45,590 bases of DNA from Streptomyces viridosporus (GTDB lineage Bacteria > Actinomycetota > Actinomycetes > Streptomycetales > Streptomycetaceae): contig NZ_MSGP01000145.1 of NCBI RefSeq assembly GCF_002078235.1, positions 1 to 45,590 on the forward strand, in the 5' to 3' direction. Numbering within the stretch: position 1 is the first letter of the stretch; each line of letters starts with the position of its first letter. This document shows, piece after piece, positions 8,334-15,545 of this stretch. Position numbers and translations under genes: made by a program. Below the pieces are notes generated by a model, which was not told where the DNA came from, made no database searches, and worked only from the letters and a program-made list of their open reading frames with translations.

Positions 8334-8537
8334 ATGGCCGACGGCACCGTGGAGTGGTTCAACTCCGAGAAGCGATACGGCTTCATCTCACAGGACGACG
8401 GAGGCCCCGACGTCTTCGCGCACTACCCGGAAACCCAGGGCGACGGGTTCCACGAGCTCACGGAAGGCGAACACGTCACCTTCGGCACCGGACGAGGGCG
8501 GAAGGCGCCCCAGGCGCAGAACGTCGTCCGCTCCTGA
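8334..8537 (+). CDS. Divergent cold-shock domain protein
   Basis: A 67-residue single CSD protein when started at ATG 8334. An ATG at 8313 would add seven residues; neither has a strong ribosome site. The fold is clear: GTVEWFNSEKRYGFI (RNP1 region), DVFAHY (RNP2) and a closing strand with KAPQAQNVV. It should bind single-stranded RNA or DNA as a chaperone. RNP1 is unusual, with KRYGFI instead of KGFGFI/KGYGFI, and the central loop (PETQGDGFHEL) is also divergent. It stands alone with its own terminator. Confidence 0.88.
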   Translation: MADGTVEWFNSEKRYGFISQDDGGPDVFAHYPETQGDGFHELTEGEHVTFGTGRGRKAPQAQNVVRS

Positions 8538-8545
8538 CCGAAGCG

Positions 8546-8575
8546 GCGGCTGACGAGTGACCACTGGTCAGCCGC
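8546..8575 (+). terminator. Terminator hairpin after the cold-shock gene
   Basis: Perfect 9-base stem GCGGCTGAC / GTCAGCCGC with a 12-base loop, eight bases after the stop codon. A smaller palindrome, TGACCA-C-TGGTCA (8558-8570), overlaps loop and 3' arm and offers an alternative fold. Confidence 0.65.
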
Positions 8576-8918
8576 GTGTTCCGGGGCCAGGCACCGCTGC
8601 TCATCCGCGGCGGTCACGCAGCGCCGGGCGGCACGAGGACGGCGGCGAGTCCACGGGGCACGCCTCCGGCCGCCGGGTCGTGGCCATTCTGCGCGCGAAG
8701 AAGGGCGACCTCTCGGGCGACGGCCACCGGCGCGTGCGAAGGCCGTCGACCCCCTCCGGCGGCATCTCGCCCTGCGGCCCTCGGGCGACGTACGGGACAC
8801 CCGAGGGAGGCGTTCGCTCATGGACCGGGGCCACGACCCGTCGGCGTGACGGGGCCGTGAGGCGTGCCGCCGAGCGTGGGGTGGGCCCACGCCTTTGACA
8901 CGCCGTCCCCGCCGCGTC
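8576..8918. other. Gene-free stretch
   Basis: Lies between the cold-shock terminator and the convergent end of the SDR gene. I see no supported gene or strong signal. Confidence 0.4.
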
Positions 8919-9725
8919 TCACTCCTGGGGTCCGGTTTCCTTGCCGGTACCCGGTTCCGCCATACGCCGGTGGGCCGCCGCCTTGATCCCGTCGGGCAGC
9001 ACCTTCCCCGCCACACCCAGCGCCTTGGCCTTCAGCGAACCGGTGACGGCCTTCGTCTCACCCTCCACGATCGCCTTGAACGCCTGCTCGGCGACCTGCG
9101 CGGGGTCGTCCTTCTTCGAAGTGCCCATCCGGGTGTCGTCCGCCATTCCCGCCCTTCGGAAGAAGTCCGTCTCCGTCGCGCCCGGCATGAACGAGGTGAT
9201 CGTCACTCCGGTGTCCCGGACCTCCTCGCGCAGCGCCTCGGCGAAGGACTGCACGAACGACTTCGAGGCGTTGTAGACGGGCTGGAAGGGGCCGGGCATC
9301 ATCGAGGCGACGGACGAGGTGAAGGCGATCCTGCCCGCACCGCGCGCCACCATGGCCCGCAGCAGCGGCTTGGCCAGCCGGACGGTCGCGGTGATGTTCA
9401 GATCGATGACAGCCTGATCGTCGGCGGGATCGGTGTCCACGAAGGCACCGCCCCCGCCGACTCCCGCGTTGAGGGCGGCGACGTCGACCGTCAGCCCGTC
9501 GACCGCGGCGAGCAGCCGTTCCACACCCTCACGGGTCCGGAGATCGGCACGCACGGGACGCACCTGCGCACCCGTCTCCCGCAGGCTGCGCGCGGCGGAC
9601 TCCAGCCGTTCGTCCTCGGCGTTCACCACGAGGTCGTAGCCGTGCTCCGCGAACTGCCGGGCCAGCTCATGTCCGATGCCGCCGGAAGCACCGGTGATCA
9701 GGGCAAGAGGCCGTGTGTCGGTCAT
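8919..9725 (-). CDS. Short-chain dehydrogenase/reductase (DltE-like)
   Basis: A 268-residue classical SDR. The NAD(P)-binding motif is TGASGGIG (about residues 12-19), followed by a D-x-x motif and an NAG segment (ALNAGVG). The catalytic Ser (TSSVASM) and YxxxK (YNASK, about 150) are present. The C-terminal part (KAKALGVAGKVLPDGIKAAA) resembles SDRs annotated as DltE or YqjQ that act on acyl or lipid substrates. Substrate unknown. No obvious Shine-Dalgarno is seen before ATG 9725, and no partner gene lies close on the same strand. Confidence 0.92.
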   Translation of the reverse strand: MTDTRPLALITGASGGIGHELARQFAEHGYDLVVNAEDERLESAARSLRETGAQVRPVRADLRTREGVERLLAAVDGLTVDVAALNAGVGGGGAFVDTDPADDQAVIDLNITATVRLAKPLLRAMVARGAGRIAFTSSVASMMPGPFQPVYNASKSFVQSFAEALREEVRDTGVTITSFMPGATETDFFRRAGMADDTRMGTSKKDDPAQVAEQAFKAIVEGETKAVTGSLKAKALGVAGKVLPDGIKAAAHRRMAEPGTGKETGPQE

Positions 9726-10010
9726 GCCGGCCGAGTAACCCGCGTGCGCATCGCCAAGCCCAGCCGACCGGAAAGGATTCCCGGCGCCCCGCGCCGGTCG
9801 CTGCCGCCCGTTTCCTCAGAACGAGCGGAGAGGGGGACGCCACTCCGTTACCAGGGCACGGGACGTCATGACCGGCGGGGCCGAGTGCGTCGGCGCCGAG
9901 GAGACGGTGCTGGACGCGGCCCGCAAGGGGCATGGACGCCGCGCATCGGTTGCCGAGCGTCCCGGGGACTTCCCCGGGCCGCTCGGTCTTCCCGCTTCGC
10001 CCCCGCTGCT

Positions 10011-10736
10011 TCAGCCCTCGACGCCGGTGGCGGAGTGGGAGGCCCCGACGGGCTTGGACTCCGGCGATCCTCGTTGCCTCAGGTAGATGGCCAGAACGGC
10101 CATGGAGGCGACGGCCAGCAGCTCGGACTGCCAGTTCTGCAGGGTGCGCCTCCAGAAGTCCGCGGAGAAGAGGTACTCGGCCCAGGAGACGGGCGCCTGG
10201 AGTTGGCGCAGTTGCTGTTCGTCGTAGGCGGCCACGCCCGTGACGGACTGGGCCAGCCAGGACAGCAGGAAGATGGTCCCCATGACCAGGCCGAGCGAGC
10301 GGGAGTAGACCGCTGTGCGCCAATCCCTGGCCGCGGCCCAGCGCGGGGAGTCGTCGGCGGCGTGTTCGCCGACCATCTGGTCCTCGTCCGACTCGGTGCC
10401 GGCCCTGCCGAGTCCTTTGGACTCCGGTGAGCCGCGTTGCAGCAGGTAGACGGTGGCGAAGATGTAGAGGAAGAACTGCAGGTACTCCGACTGCCAGTTC
10501 TCCGTGACGTCGACGCCGAAGTCCGATGTGGTCAGGTAGGCGCCGAAGCCGATGGGCGCCATGCCGTCGGCGACGAGCTGGTTGTTGAACTCCGCGTGCC
10601 CCGCCACCGCCTGTCCGGACAGGGCGAGCAGGAACGTCGTCATGAAGAACAGGCCCAGGCTGTTGTGGCGCAGGAACCGTCGGACACGGTGCCGGGCCGG
10701 AGCGGTGCCCCCGCGGGGCTCCGGGGCGGCCCTCAT
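10011..10736 (-). CDS. DUF6766-family membrane protein with internal duplication
   Basis: A 241-residue protein with four predicted membrane helices in two similar halves. Each half ends with a near-identical block: NWQSE, a hydrophobic helix, then QRGSPESK (about residues 82-109 and 202-229). Each half starts with a helix followed by a polar extracellular loop. An acidic linker (TESDEDQM) joins the halves. The start ATG overlaps the stop of the 27-codon gene before it (ATGA), so translation is probably coupled. The family is uncharacterised. The repeated NWQSE...RGSPESK box is its hallmark. Confidence 0.85.
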   Translation of the reverse strand: MRAAPEPRGGTAPARHRVRRFLRHNSLGLFFMTTFLLALSGQAVAGHAEFNNQLVADGMAPIGFGAYLTTSDFGVDVTENWQSEYLQFFLYIFATVYLLQRGSPESKGLGRAGTESDEDQMVGEHAADDSPRWAAARDWRTAVYSRSLGLVMGTIFLLSWLAQSVTGVAAYDEQQLRQLQAPVSWAEYLFSADFWRRTLQNWQSELLAVASMAVLAIYLRQRGSPESKPVGASHSATGVEG

Positions 10737-10816
10737 CGGTGCATCAGCCCCAACGCCGCGAAGTACGCCAAGCCGGCGGTGATCAGCAGAAGGATCGCCG
10801 TGAACAAAGTCCTCAT
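10733..10816 (-). CDS. 27-residue membrane peptide, translationally coupled
   Basis: A tiny open frame, MRTLFTAILLLITAGLAYFA then ALGLMHR. It is a single membrane helix with a basic N-terminus and a short basic tail. It starts seven bases after the lipoprotein stop, with a GAAGGCGGG purine-rich site inside the end of that gene. It ends in a four-base ATGA overlap with the DUF6766 gene. Tight packing on both sides and a clean single-helix composition make it likely to be translated. It may be a small subunit of, or coupling leader for, the DUF6766 protein. Confidence 0.65.
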   Translation of the reverse strand: MRTLFTAILLLITAGLAYFAALGLMHR

Positions 10817-10823
10817 GGCCTTG

Positions 10824-11234
10824 TCACCCGCCTTCGATCTCGCACTGGTAGGGCTGCTGGGGACGTGGTCGGCATCCGGCGGCGGTCACCTTCCAGCCGT
10901 CGGGAAACCGCGCCATGAAGACGGTGTCGTGCTCCAGCACCACGCGGGCCTGGTCGCCGTACACGTCCACGCTCCGCACGGCGCCGGCCCGCGGGAGGTC
11001 CTGCTCGCCGATCGCCTGCTCGCACCGGCTCTTCGCCGCCTGCTCCAGTTCCTCCCTGGTGGAAGGGGCGAGGGCGGCGCACAGACGCGCACGCTGCCCG
11101 GCGTCCAGCGCCCGCTCGAAGCTCGTGACGTCCTCGGTGACGCGGTCGCGCCGCTCGGACGGCGTACCGCACGCACTCACGGTGACGAGTACCGCCAGCA
11201 CCGCGACGGCCGGGCCGTACCACGGTCTCGGCAT
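10824..11234 (-). CDS. Small secreted lipoprotein of unknown function
   Basis: A 136-residue protein with a signal peptide ending in a lipobox (VTVSAC, Cys about 22), so it should be anchored to the outer face of the membrane. GGGGGAGC precedes the ATG. The mature part has three more cysteines (about 52, 70 and 121) and the segments ARVVLEHDTVFMARF and GWKVTAAGC, typical of a small alpha/beta lipoprotein fold (compare DUF4878-type domains). It heads a three-gene operon with the 27-residue peptide and the DUF6766 protein. Function unknown. Confidence 0.85.
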   Translation of the reverse strand: MPRPWYGPAVAVLAVLVTVSACGTPSERRDRVTEDVTSFERALDAGQRARLCAALAPSTREELEQAAKSRCEQAIGEQDLPRAGAVRSVDVYGDQARVVLEHDTVFMARFPDGWKVTAAGCRPRPQQPYQCEIEGG

Positions 11235-11478
11235 CTCAGCTCCCCCGCGCGTTCCCGGGCCGCACGGGAGCCGTCCGGTCGGTCATGTGCCATGAGCATG
11301 GAAACCGCGTGCTCACAGGGTGTTCACCTGCCTGTGTTCGCAGCCGGGGCGGACATCCCACCCGGGCCGCGGGCGGGCCGGAACCGGTGGTGCCCGGGCC
11401 GCGCCGCAGCCCGCCGGGCTGCTCACCCGGGGCACGGCGCCCGCTGAACGCCCCCGTCTTCCTCTCCACTCCTCGTCG

Positions 11479-11889
11479 TCACCGTGTCGGCCGGTGGCCG
11501 AGTGCCTCGACGATCTCGGTCACGTTGGCGTACGTGCCGTCCTCCGGGAGGCCTCGCGCAGCCTCCACCACCGGGTCCGGTGCGTGGTGCGCCTCCAGGA
11601 CGTCCAGCACCGTTCGCCGGTCGGCGGGGAAGGCCGTGCGTTCCAGGTGACGTGCCAGGTCGAGGCGCAGGGAGTGCGCCTCCGCCTCGGCGCGCGCCCG
11701 GTCGCGTTCCTCGCCGGGCGGGGGTACCGGTCCGCCCGGGTCCACCCGGATGTCATCGTCCGCCGGCGGCTCCGGGTCGCTCGCCTCCTCCACATGGGTC
11801 GGCCGACCGGAACGCAGGTGTCCTTCCAACTCGTGCTTCATCTCGTCGTCCGTACGCGGACTGACCGGATTGCTGCCTCGCTCCGTCAT
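11479..11889 (-). CDS. DUF2795-domain protein
   Basis: A 136-residue acidic protein starting at ATG 11889, preceded by GAGGTGTGGG. The N-terminal half is disordered, rich in Pro, Asp and Glu. The C-terminal half (about residues 72-134) is a DUF2795 domain (RLDLARHLERTAFPADRRTV ... YANVTEIVEALG). Small actinobacterial DUF2795 proteins often sit beside general stress genes. It lies 32 bases downstream of the baeRF-family gene, so the two are probably co-transcribed. Molecular role unknown. Confidence 0.85.
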   Translation of the reverse strand: MTERGSNPVSPRTDDEMKHELEGHLRSGRPTHVEEASDPEPPADDDIRVDPGGPVPPPGEERDRARAEAEAHSLRLDLARHLERTAFPADRRTVLDVLEAHHAPDPVVEAARGLPEDGTYANVTEIVEALGHRPTR

Positions 11890-11921
11890 GTCCCCACACC
11901 TCACTTCCTCGCTGTGCCGCT

Positions 11922-13073
11922 TTACGCCGGAGTCGTCTCGTACGTCCAGCGCAGAAGGGCGCCCAGACCGCCTGTCGGGATGTCCGTGGCATCCGCGCCG
12001 TCCTCGTCCGCAGGAGGGACGGCCAGTACGTCGGCGGCGGTGACGGCGGCTGCGCGCAGCAACGCGTCGTCCGCGCGTACCGCCACCGGATCGCTCTCCC
12101 CGAGTGTCCGGGCGTCGGTCCGACGCACCGCGATCCGGTCGGGCCGGACACCCACCCACGTCTCACGGCCCAGCTCCGGTCCGTCGGGCCGGACGAGCAG
12201 CGTGTCGATGCGGTGTTCCCGGGCCGCCTCCACCAACGCCGGGACGCCCTCCACCGCCTCCGTGGGCCGGTCGGTGCCCACGCGGCCGGCGCGGAAACGG
12301 TCGAGCGCCTCCTCGACACGGTGACGCGTGTACCGCTGCCGGGCCTGCTCGACGGCCTCCTCCAGCGCGGGGGAGGAGGACCCCGCGGCGCGACCGCCGT
12401 GCTCGGTCTCCGTCGTGACCCGGCGGATCTCCTCGGGGAGCTTTTCGTGCACGGCCGGCCGCTCGCGGGGATCCCCGACCAGGACGACCAGGTCGGCACC
12501 GGATTCCTCATAGGCCGCGCTCAGCGCTTGGGCGATCTCACCGGCGTTGTGCTCCCAGGTGTTCTCGACCTTGAGCTGGAAATGCCGCTCGGACCAGTCG
12601 GACGAAGCCGTGCGGTGCACGGGGTGCCGCTCCCCTTCGACCTGCCCCGCGGACTGCGGGCCGGCCGCCCCGCGCAGCTCGAAGTCGGCACCCGTCCGGT
12701 CGATGTACGCCACGAGGCAGACCGGGTCCTGGCCCGCCAGTTCCAGCAGCGGCGTCAGGCGGGGCAGCGGGGCCCAGCAGGCGATCTGCCGCCGCGGCGG
12801 GCGGGAGAGCCGGTGGCTGAGCACCACCTCGCCCTCGGCCGCGAAGACCACTCGGCCCGCCGGGTCCTCCGCGGGTCCGATCCGCATGAGGGCGTCACGC
12901 ACCGCTTCCGTGGTCGCCGCGTCGGCGCCCTCCTCCTCGAGTGTCCGGCACGCTTCGCGTACGGACAGCTCACGCCGCTTGGCACCCGACTCGTCGTTCC
13001 GGGCGGGGTCGAAGTACACGGTGGCCCACGGGCCCGGGCGGTCGAAGAGCGGTTGCAGGAATGACAGCTGCAC
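11922..13073 (-). CDS. baeRF/Vms1-like (Rv2629-type) protein
   Basis: A 383-residue cytoplasmic protein starting at GTG 13073 with GGAGG five bases upstream. It begins QLSFLQPLFDRPGPWATVYF, the standard opening of the Rv2629/baeRF2 family, which is related to eRF1 and Vms1 and is linked to ribosome rescue or hibernation. The middle has an eRF1 domain-2-like core (VAYIDRTGADFELRG). The C-terminus has the LVRPDGPELGRETWVGVRPD segment and a late LLRWTYETTPA ending. In Mycobacterium the relative is in the dormancy regulon. The frame stays open upstream of 13073, but codon quality drops there. Confidence 0.85.
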   Translation of the reverse strand: MQLSFLQPLFDRPGPWATVYFDPARNDESGAKRRELSVREACRTLEEEGADAATTEAVRDALMRIGPAEDPAGRVVFAAEGEVVLSHRLSRPPRRQIACWAPLPRLTPLLELAGQDPVCLVAYIDRTGADFELRGAAGPQSAGQVEGERHPVHRTASSDWSERHFQLKVENTWEHNAGEIAQALSAAYEESGADLVVLVGDPRERPAVHEKLPEEIRRVTTETEHGGRAAGSSSPALEEAVEQARQRYTRHRVEEALDRFRAGRVGTDRPTEAVEGVPALVEAAREHRIDTLLVRPDGPELGRETWVGVRPDRIAVRRTDARTLGESDPVAVRADDALLRAAAVTAADVLAVPPADEDGADATDIPTGGLGALLRWTYETTPA

Positions 13074-13173
13074 GTTTCCTCCTTCTTTGTCCCCGTTGTC
13101 GGACCGGGTGCCCGAAGCACGGTGGGAGACACGCGGCGAGCCTGGCACGCGCGTCTCACCGTGCGCGGTGCGA

Positions 13174-13553
13174 CTAGCTTCTCCTCGGAATCGCCGGGGC
13201 CCGCTCCTGCCTCCCCTGGGACGCTTCCGCACCGTTCGCCCGCCCCGCCCGTGCCCAGGGGAGGCTCTCGGCGGCGTCCTGGTCGTCGGGGACGGCATCG
13301 GTCGACTCGGTCCTGAGCCGGTTCTCCGCCGGGCTGCGGCACCGGCCGCGTCCGCGAGGCCGCGGAGGAGGCCCGCGTGATCGTCCGCTCCATCCGGCTG
13401 TCCCGGGTCTGCGCCCACGACCGGAGAGCCGTCGATCCCTTCGGGGACGCGGACGGCTTCCCTGCCTGACTGCGCCGGCCCGCCGGTCCCCATGTCCTCC
13501 TCCTGGAGGGCGAGTAGCTCGCCACCGGCGCTCTCGGGAGCCGTCCGGGTCAT
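13174..13553 (-). pseudogene. Small acidic hypothetical gene, apparently frameshifted
   Basis: An ATG at 13553 overlaps the stop of the upstream DUF2795 gene (ATGA) and opens a frame with good third-position GC: MTRTAPESAGGELLALQEED ... ADDHAGLLRGLADAAG. After about 13350 that frame turns arginine/proline-rich. Another frame becomes coding-like instead (NRLRTESTDAVPDDQDAAES) and ends at a TAG at 13174. A single-base indel near 13340-13350 would join them into a protein of about 126 residues. It may be a real frameshift, a sequencing error or a programmed slip. No family recognised. Confidence 0.4.
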
Positions 13554-13744
13554 GCGTTCCCGAACACGGCCTTCTGGACGTCGTTCGGGCCGTCGAACTC
13601 GTCCGCGGTAGCGTCGGCGAGCTTCTCGACGAGGGTGTCGTCCGCACCGTTGTCCTTGGCCGGCGCGACCAGGTCGTCGCGGCCGGCAGGATACTCGGCG
13701 CCCTTGAGCGCCTTCTGCAGGTCGATCGGGCTGATGCTCGCCAT
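13550..13744 (-). CDS. Small DUF2795-domain protein
   Basis: A 64-residue protein that is essentially one DUF2795 domain: SPIDLQKALKGAEYPAGRDD and LADATADEFDGPNDVQKAVFG. ATG 13744 is preceded by GGAG. It is the first gene of the leftward DUF2795 / broken ORF / baeRF / DUF2795 cluster. Family members are often strongly expressed in stress or stationary phase. Biochemical role unknown. Confidence 0.88.
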   Translation of the reverse strand: MASISPIDLQKALKGAEYPAGRDDLVAPAKDNGADDTLVEKLADATADEFDGPNDVQKAVFGNA

Positions 13745-14125
13745 GGCGGTCTCCTCGCTGTCCCGGGGGACTCTCCGGTGGGACCCGTCGTACCGGGCCG
13801 GCCGACAGATACATCGTGTCCACGGGGGAGGGGGCGGCGCATGTCGGCCCCGCCGCCCCGGTGCCCCGGTGCCCCGGCGAAGCGGGCGACACCGCCCACC
13901 GCGCGGGCCGGCCCCGGGTCCGCGGAGGCCCCGGCCCGCCCGGCGGCTTCGCTCCGCGCCGGCCGGGAGCGCACCGGACGTGCCGCGCCGGACGTGTCGT
14001 ACCGGCGCCCCGGTGGAAACCCGGAGGTGTCGCGACGCCCGGTCAGAAGCCGCCGGGGGCCGTCGCCGGGGACTCGCCCGGCGGCGCGGTGGGCGGTCTT
14101 CCCGGCGGCGTGCGTGACGGTTGCG
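13745..14125. other. Gene-free stretch with decayed sequence
   Basis: An open frame runs through on the plus strand but is very rich in Pro, Arg and Ala and has no recognisable receiver or sensor domain. It may be the decayed N-terminal part of the LuxR-type gene that follows, plus the promoter region of the leftward DUF2795 cluster. Confidence 0.35.
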
Positions 14126-14341
14126 GGCCGTGCGCGGCCGACTCCGCGGGAACACGAGGTCGCGGCCCTGGCCGTGTCGGGAATGACGAACGCCGACCTC
14201 GCACGGCGTCTCACGCTTTCGGTCCGTACCGTCGAGAACCATCTCCCCTGGGTGTACGGCAAGCTCGGCGTCGCCTCGCGGACGGGTCTGCGGGAGCACG
14301 TCGACGCGCCGGCGGGGAGTCTTCAGCCGGTGCGGGAGTAG
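14126..14341 (+). pseudogene. C-terminal LuxR-type helix-turn-helix fragment
   Basis: About 70 residues form a complete LuxR DNA-binding domain: PTPREHEVAALAVSGMTN, ADLARRLTLSVRTVENH and VYGKLGVASR. This is the end of Streptomyces LuxR/LAL regulators. Everything upstream in the frame lacks a sensor, receiver or ATPase domain and has poor codon quality, so the rest of the gene appears lost. The stop at 14339-14341 overlaps the convergent WYL gene by 19 bases. The frame is open much further upstream, so a small HTH protein cannot be ruled out. Confidence 0.6.
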
Positions 14342-15477
14342 AGCGCGGCGAGAGCGGCGGCGGCACGGGAGATCTCCCGGACGGCCTCGGGCGGTCCGAG
14401 CACCTCGACGTCCGTGCCGAACTGCAGCAGTTGGCAGGCCGCGGCCGGCACCGGGTACTCCAGCTCGACCGTCAGCCATGTGTCATCGGCCGCCTTGCCG
14501 TCGCGGCCGTCGCGGCCGTCATTGCCTTTCCCGTTCCCTCCGTTCACCGTGCGTACCGGTTCTCCCGCCGGCCCGCCCCGGGCCGCCGGCTCCCCACCGG
14601 TCGGCGGGTCCTCGCCCGCCACCGGCTTCTCACCGGGCATCGGTTCCTCCGCGTCCAGCGGGCCCTCCCCGGTCGTCCTGAGGAAGTGCGGGCGGGTGAT
14701 CCGGCGGAGCATGTCCAGGCGAGGCCGGCGTACCCGGGCCCGGACGACGACCCCTCCCCCGCGGTACTCGACCTCCCGGCGCAGTTCCTCCCAGACCTCG
14801 ACGAGTTCCGCACCGTCACGGCGGCGCACCGGCTCCGTGGTGACGGCGACGCCGCTGAGCCGGTCGGCACGGAAGAGCCGGGGGCGCCCCGCCCGGTCGG
14901 CGACGAGGTACCACGTGCCGGCCTTGGAGACGAGGCCGTACGGATCGACGGAGTGGACGTCGACCGTGGCGCGGCCGCTGTGCCGGTAGGCGATCCGCAG
15001 CCGGCGGTCGGTGAGGACGGCGTCGTGCAGTGCGTCCAGCCCGGTCCGGTCGCACTGCTCGCCGAGCCAGCCGTCGGGGTCGATCAGCAGTCGCCTGCTC
15101 GTCAGCTCGGCGGCCGATCGGTGCGGCGCGGGCAGGGCGGCCATCATCTTGCGCAGCGCCGATCCCAGCGCCCGGTCCAGCCCCAGCGCGGAGTGCGCGC
15201 TCTGCCTCACGAGGACGAACAGGGCCCGCGCCTCGTCCCGGGTCAGGCCCGTCATGTCCGTACGGAACCCGGGCAGCAGCCGGACGCCGCCGTACCGCCC
15301 GCGCTCGGCGTAGACGGGGATCCCGGCCGCCGACAGGGCCTCGACGTCCCGGTAGACCGTGCGCACCGAGACCTCCAGGCGCCGGGCCAGTTCGGTCGCG
15401 GGGACGCGCTCCCGCTGCTGGAGCAGCAGGAGGATCGAGAGGAGCCGGTCGAACTTCACCCCTCGAGTCTTTCCCAT
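14323..15477 (-). CDS. HTH-WYL transcriptional regulator
   Basis: A 384-residue regulator. Residues about 8-60 form a DeoR/HTH_11 winged helix (RLLSILLLLQQRERVPATEL, RTVYRDVEALSAAGIPVYAE). Residues about 140-240 carry the WYL ligand-binding domain (DPYGLVSKAGTWYLVAD). A C-terminal WCX-like region ends the protein. Between them and the end lies a low-complexity insert (about 275-320: Pro/Glu/Gly-rich with GNGKGNDGRDGRDGK). It diverges from the FAD oxidoreductase gene with only 68 bases between starts, the usual arrangement for a WYL protein and its target. ATG 15477 has little leader; GTG seven codons in, after GAGGG, is an alternative start. Confidence 0.92.
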   Translation of the reverse strand: MGKTRGVKFDRLLSILLLLQQRERVPATELARRLEVSVRTVYRDVEALSAAGIPVYAERGRYGGVRLLPGFRTDMTGLTRDEARALFVLVRQSAHSALGLDRALGSALRKMMAALPAPHRSAAELTSRRLLIDPDGWLGEQCDRTGLDALHDAVLTDRRLRIAYRHSGRATVDVHSVDPYGLVSKAGTWYLVADRAGRPRLFRADRLSGVAVTTEPVRRRDGAELVEVWEELRREVEYRGGGVVVRARVRRPRLDMLRRITRPHFLRTTGEGPLDAEEPMPGEKPVAGEDPPTGGEPAARGGPAGEPVRTVNGGNGKGNDGRDGRDGKAADDTWLTVELEYPVPAAACQLLQFGTDVEVLGPPEAVREISRAAAALAALYSRTG

Positions 15478-15498
15478 ACCTGTCGGCGGCTGTCAGGT
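15478..15498. promoter_or_regulatory. Candidate operator between the WYL regulator and the FAD oxidoreductase
   Basis: An interrupted dyad, ACCTG-N11-CAGGT, directly abuts the WYL start codon and lies 47 bases before the oxidoreductase start. Its position in a 68-base divergent region makes it a reasonable target for the WYL protein. Confidence 0.35.
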
Positions 15499-15545
15499 TT
15501 CGGCCTCACGATGGCGCACACCAACGGAACCGAAGGGAAGAACTC

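Noticed and set aside
9868..10086. 72-codon plus-strand open frame
   Set aside because: It overlaps the end of the DUF6766 gene antisense and has no family features.
11922..13553. One long protein reading from 13553 through the baeRF gene
   Set aside because: The frame is open, but residues between about 13350 and 13073 are Arg/Pro-rich shadow sequence, while GTG 13073 has a perfect GGAGG and the standard family N-terminus.
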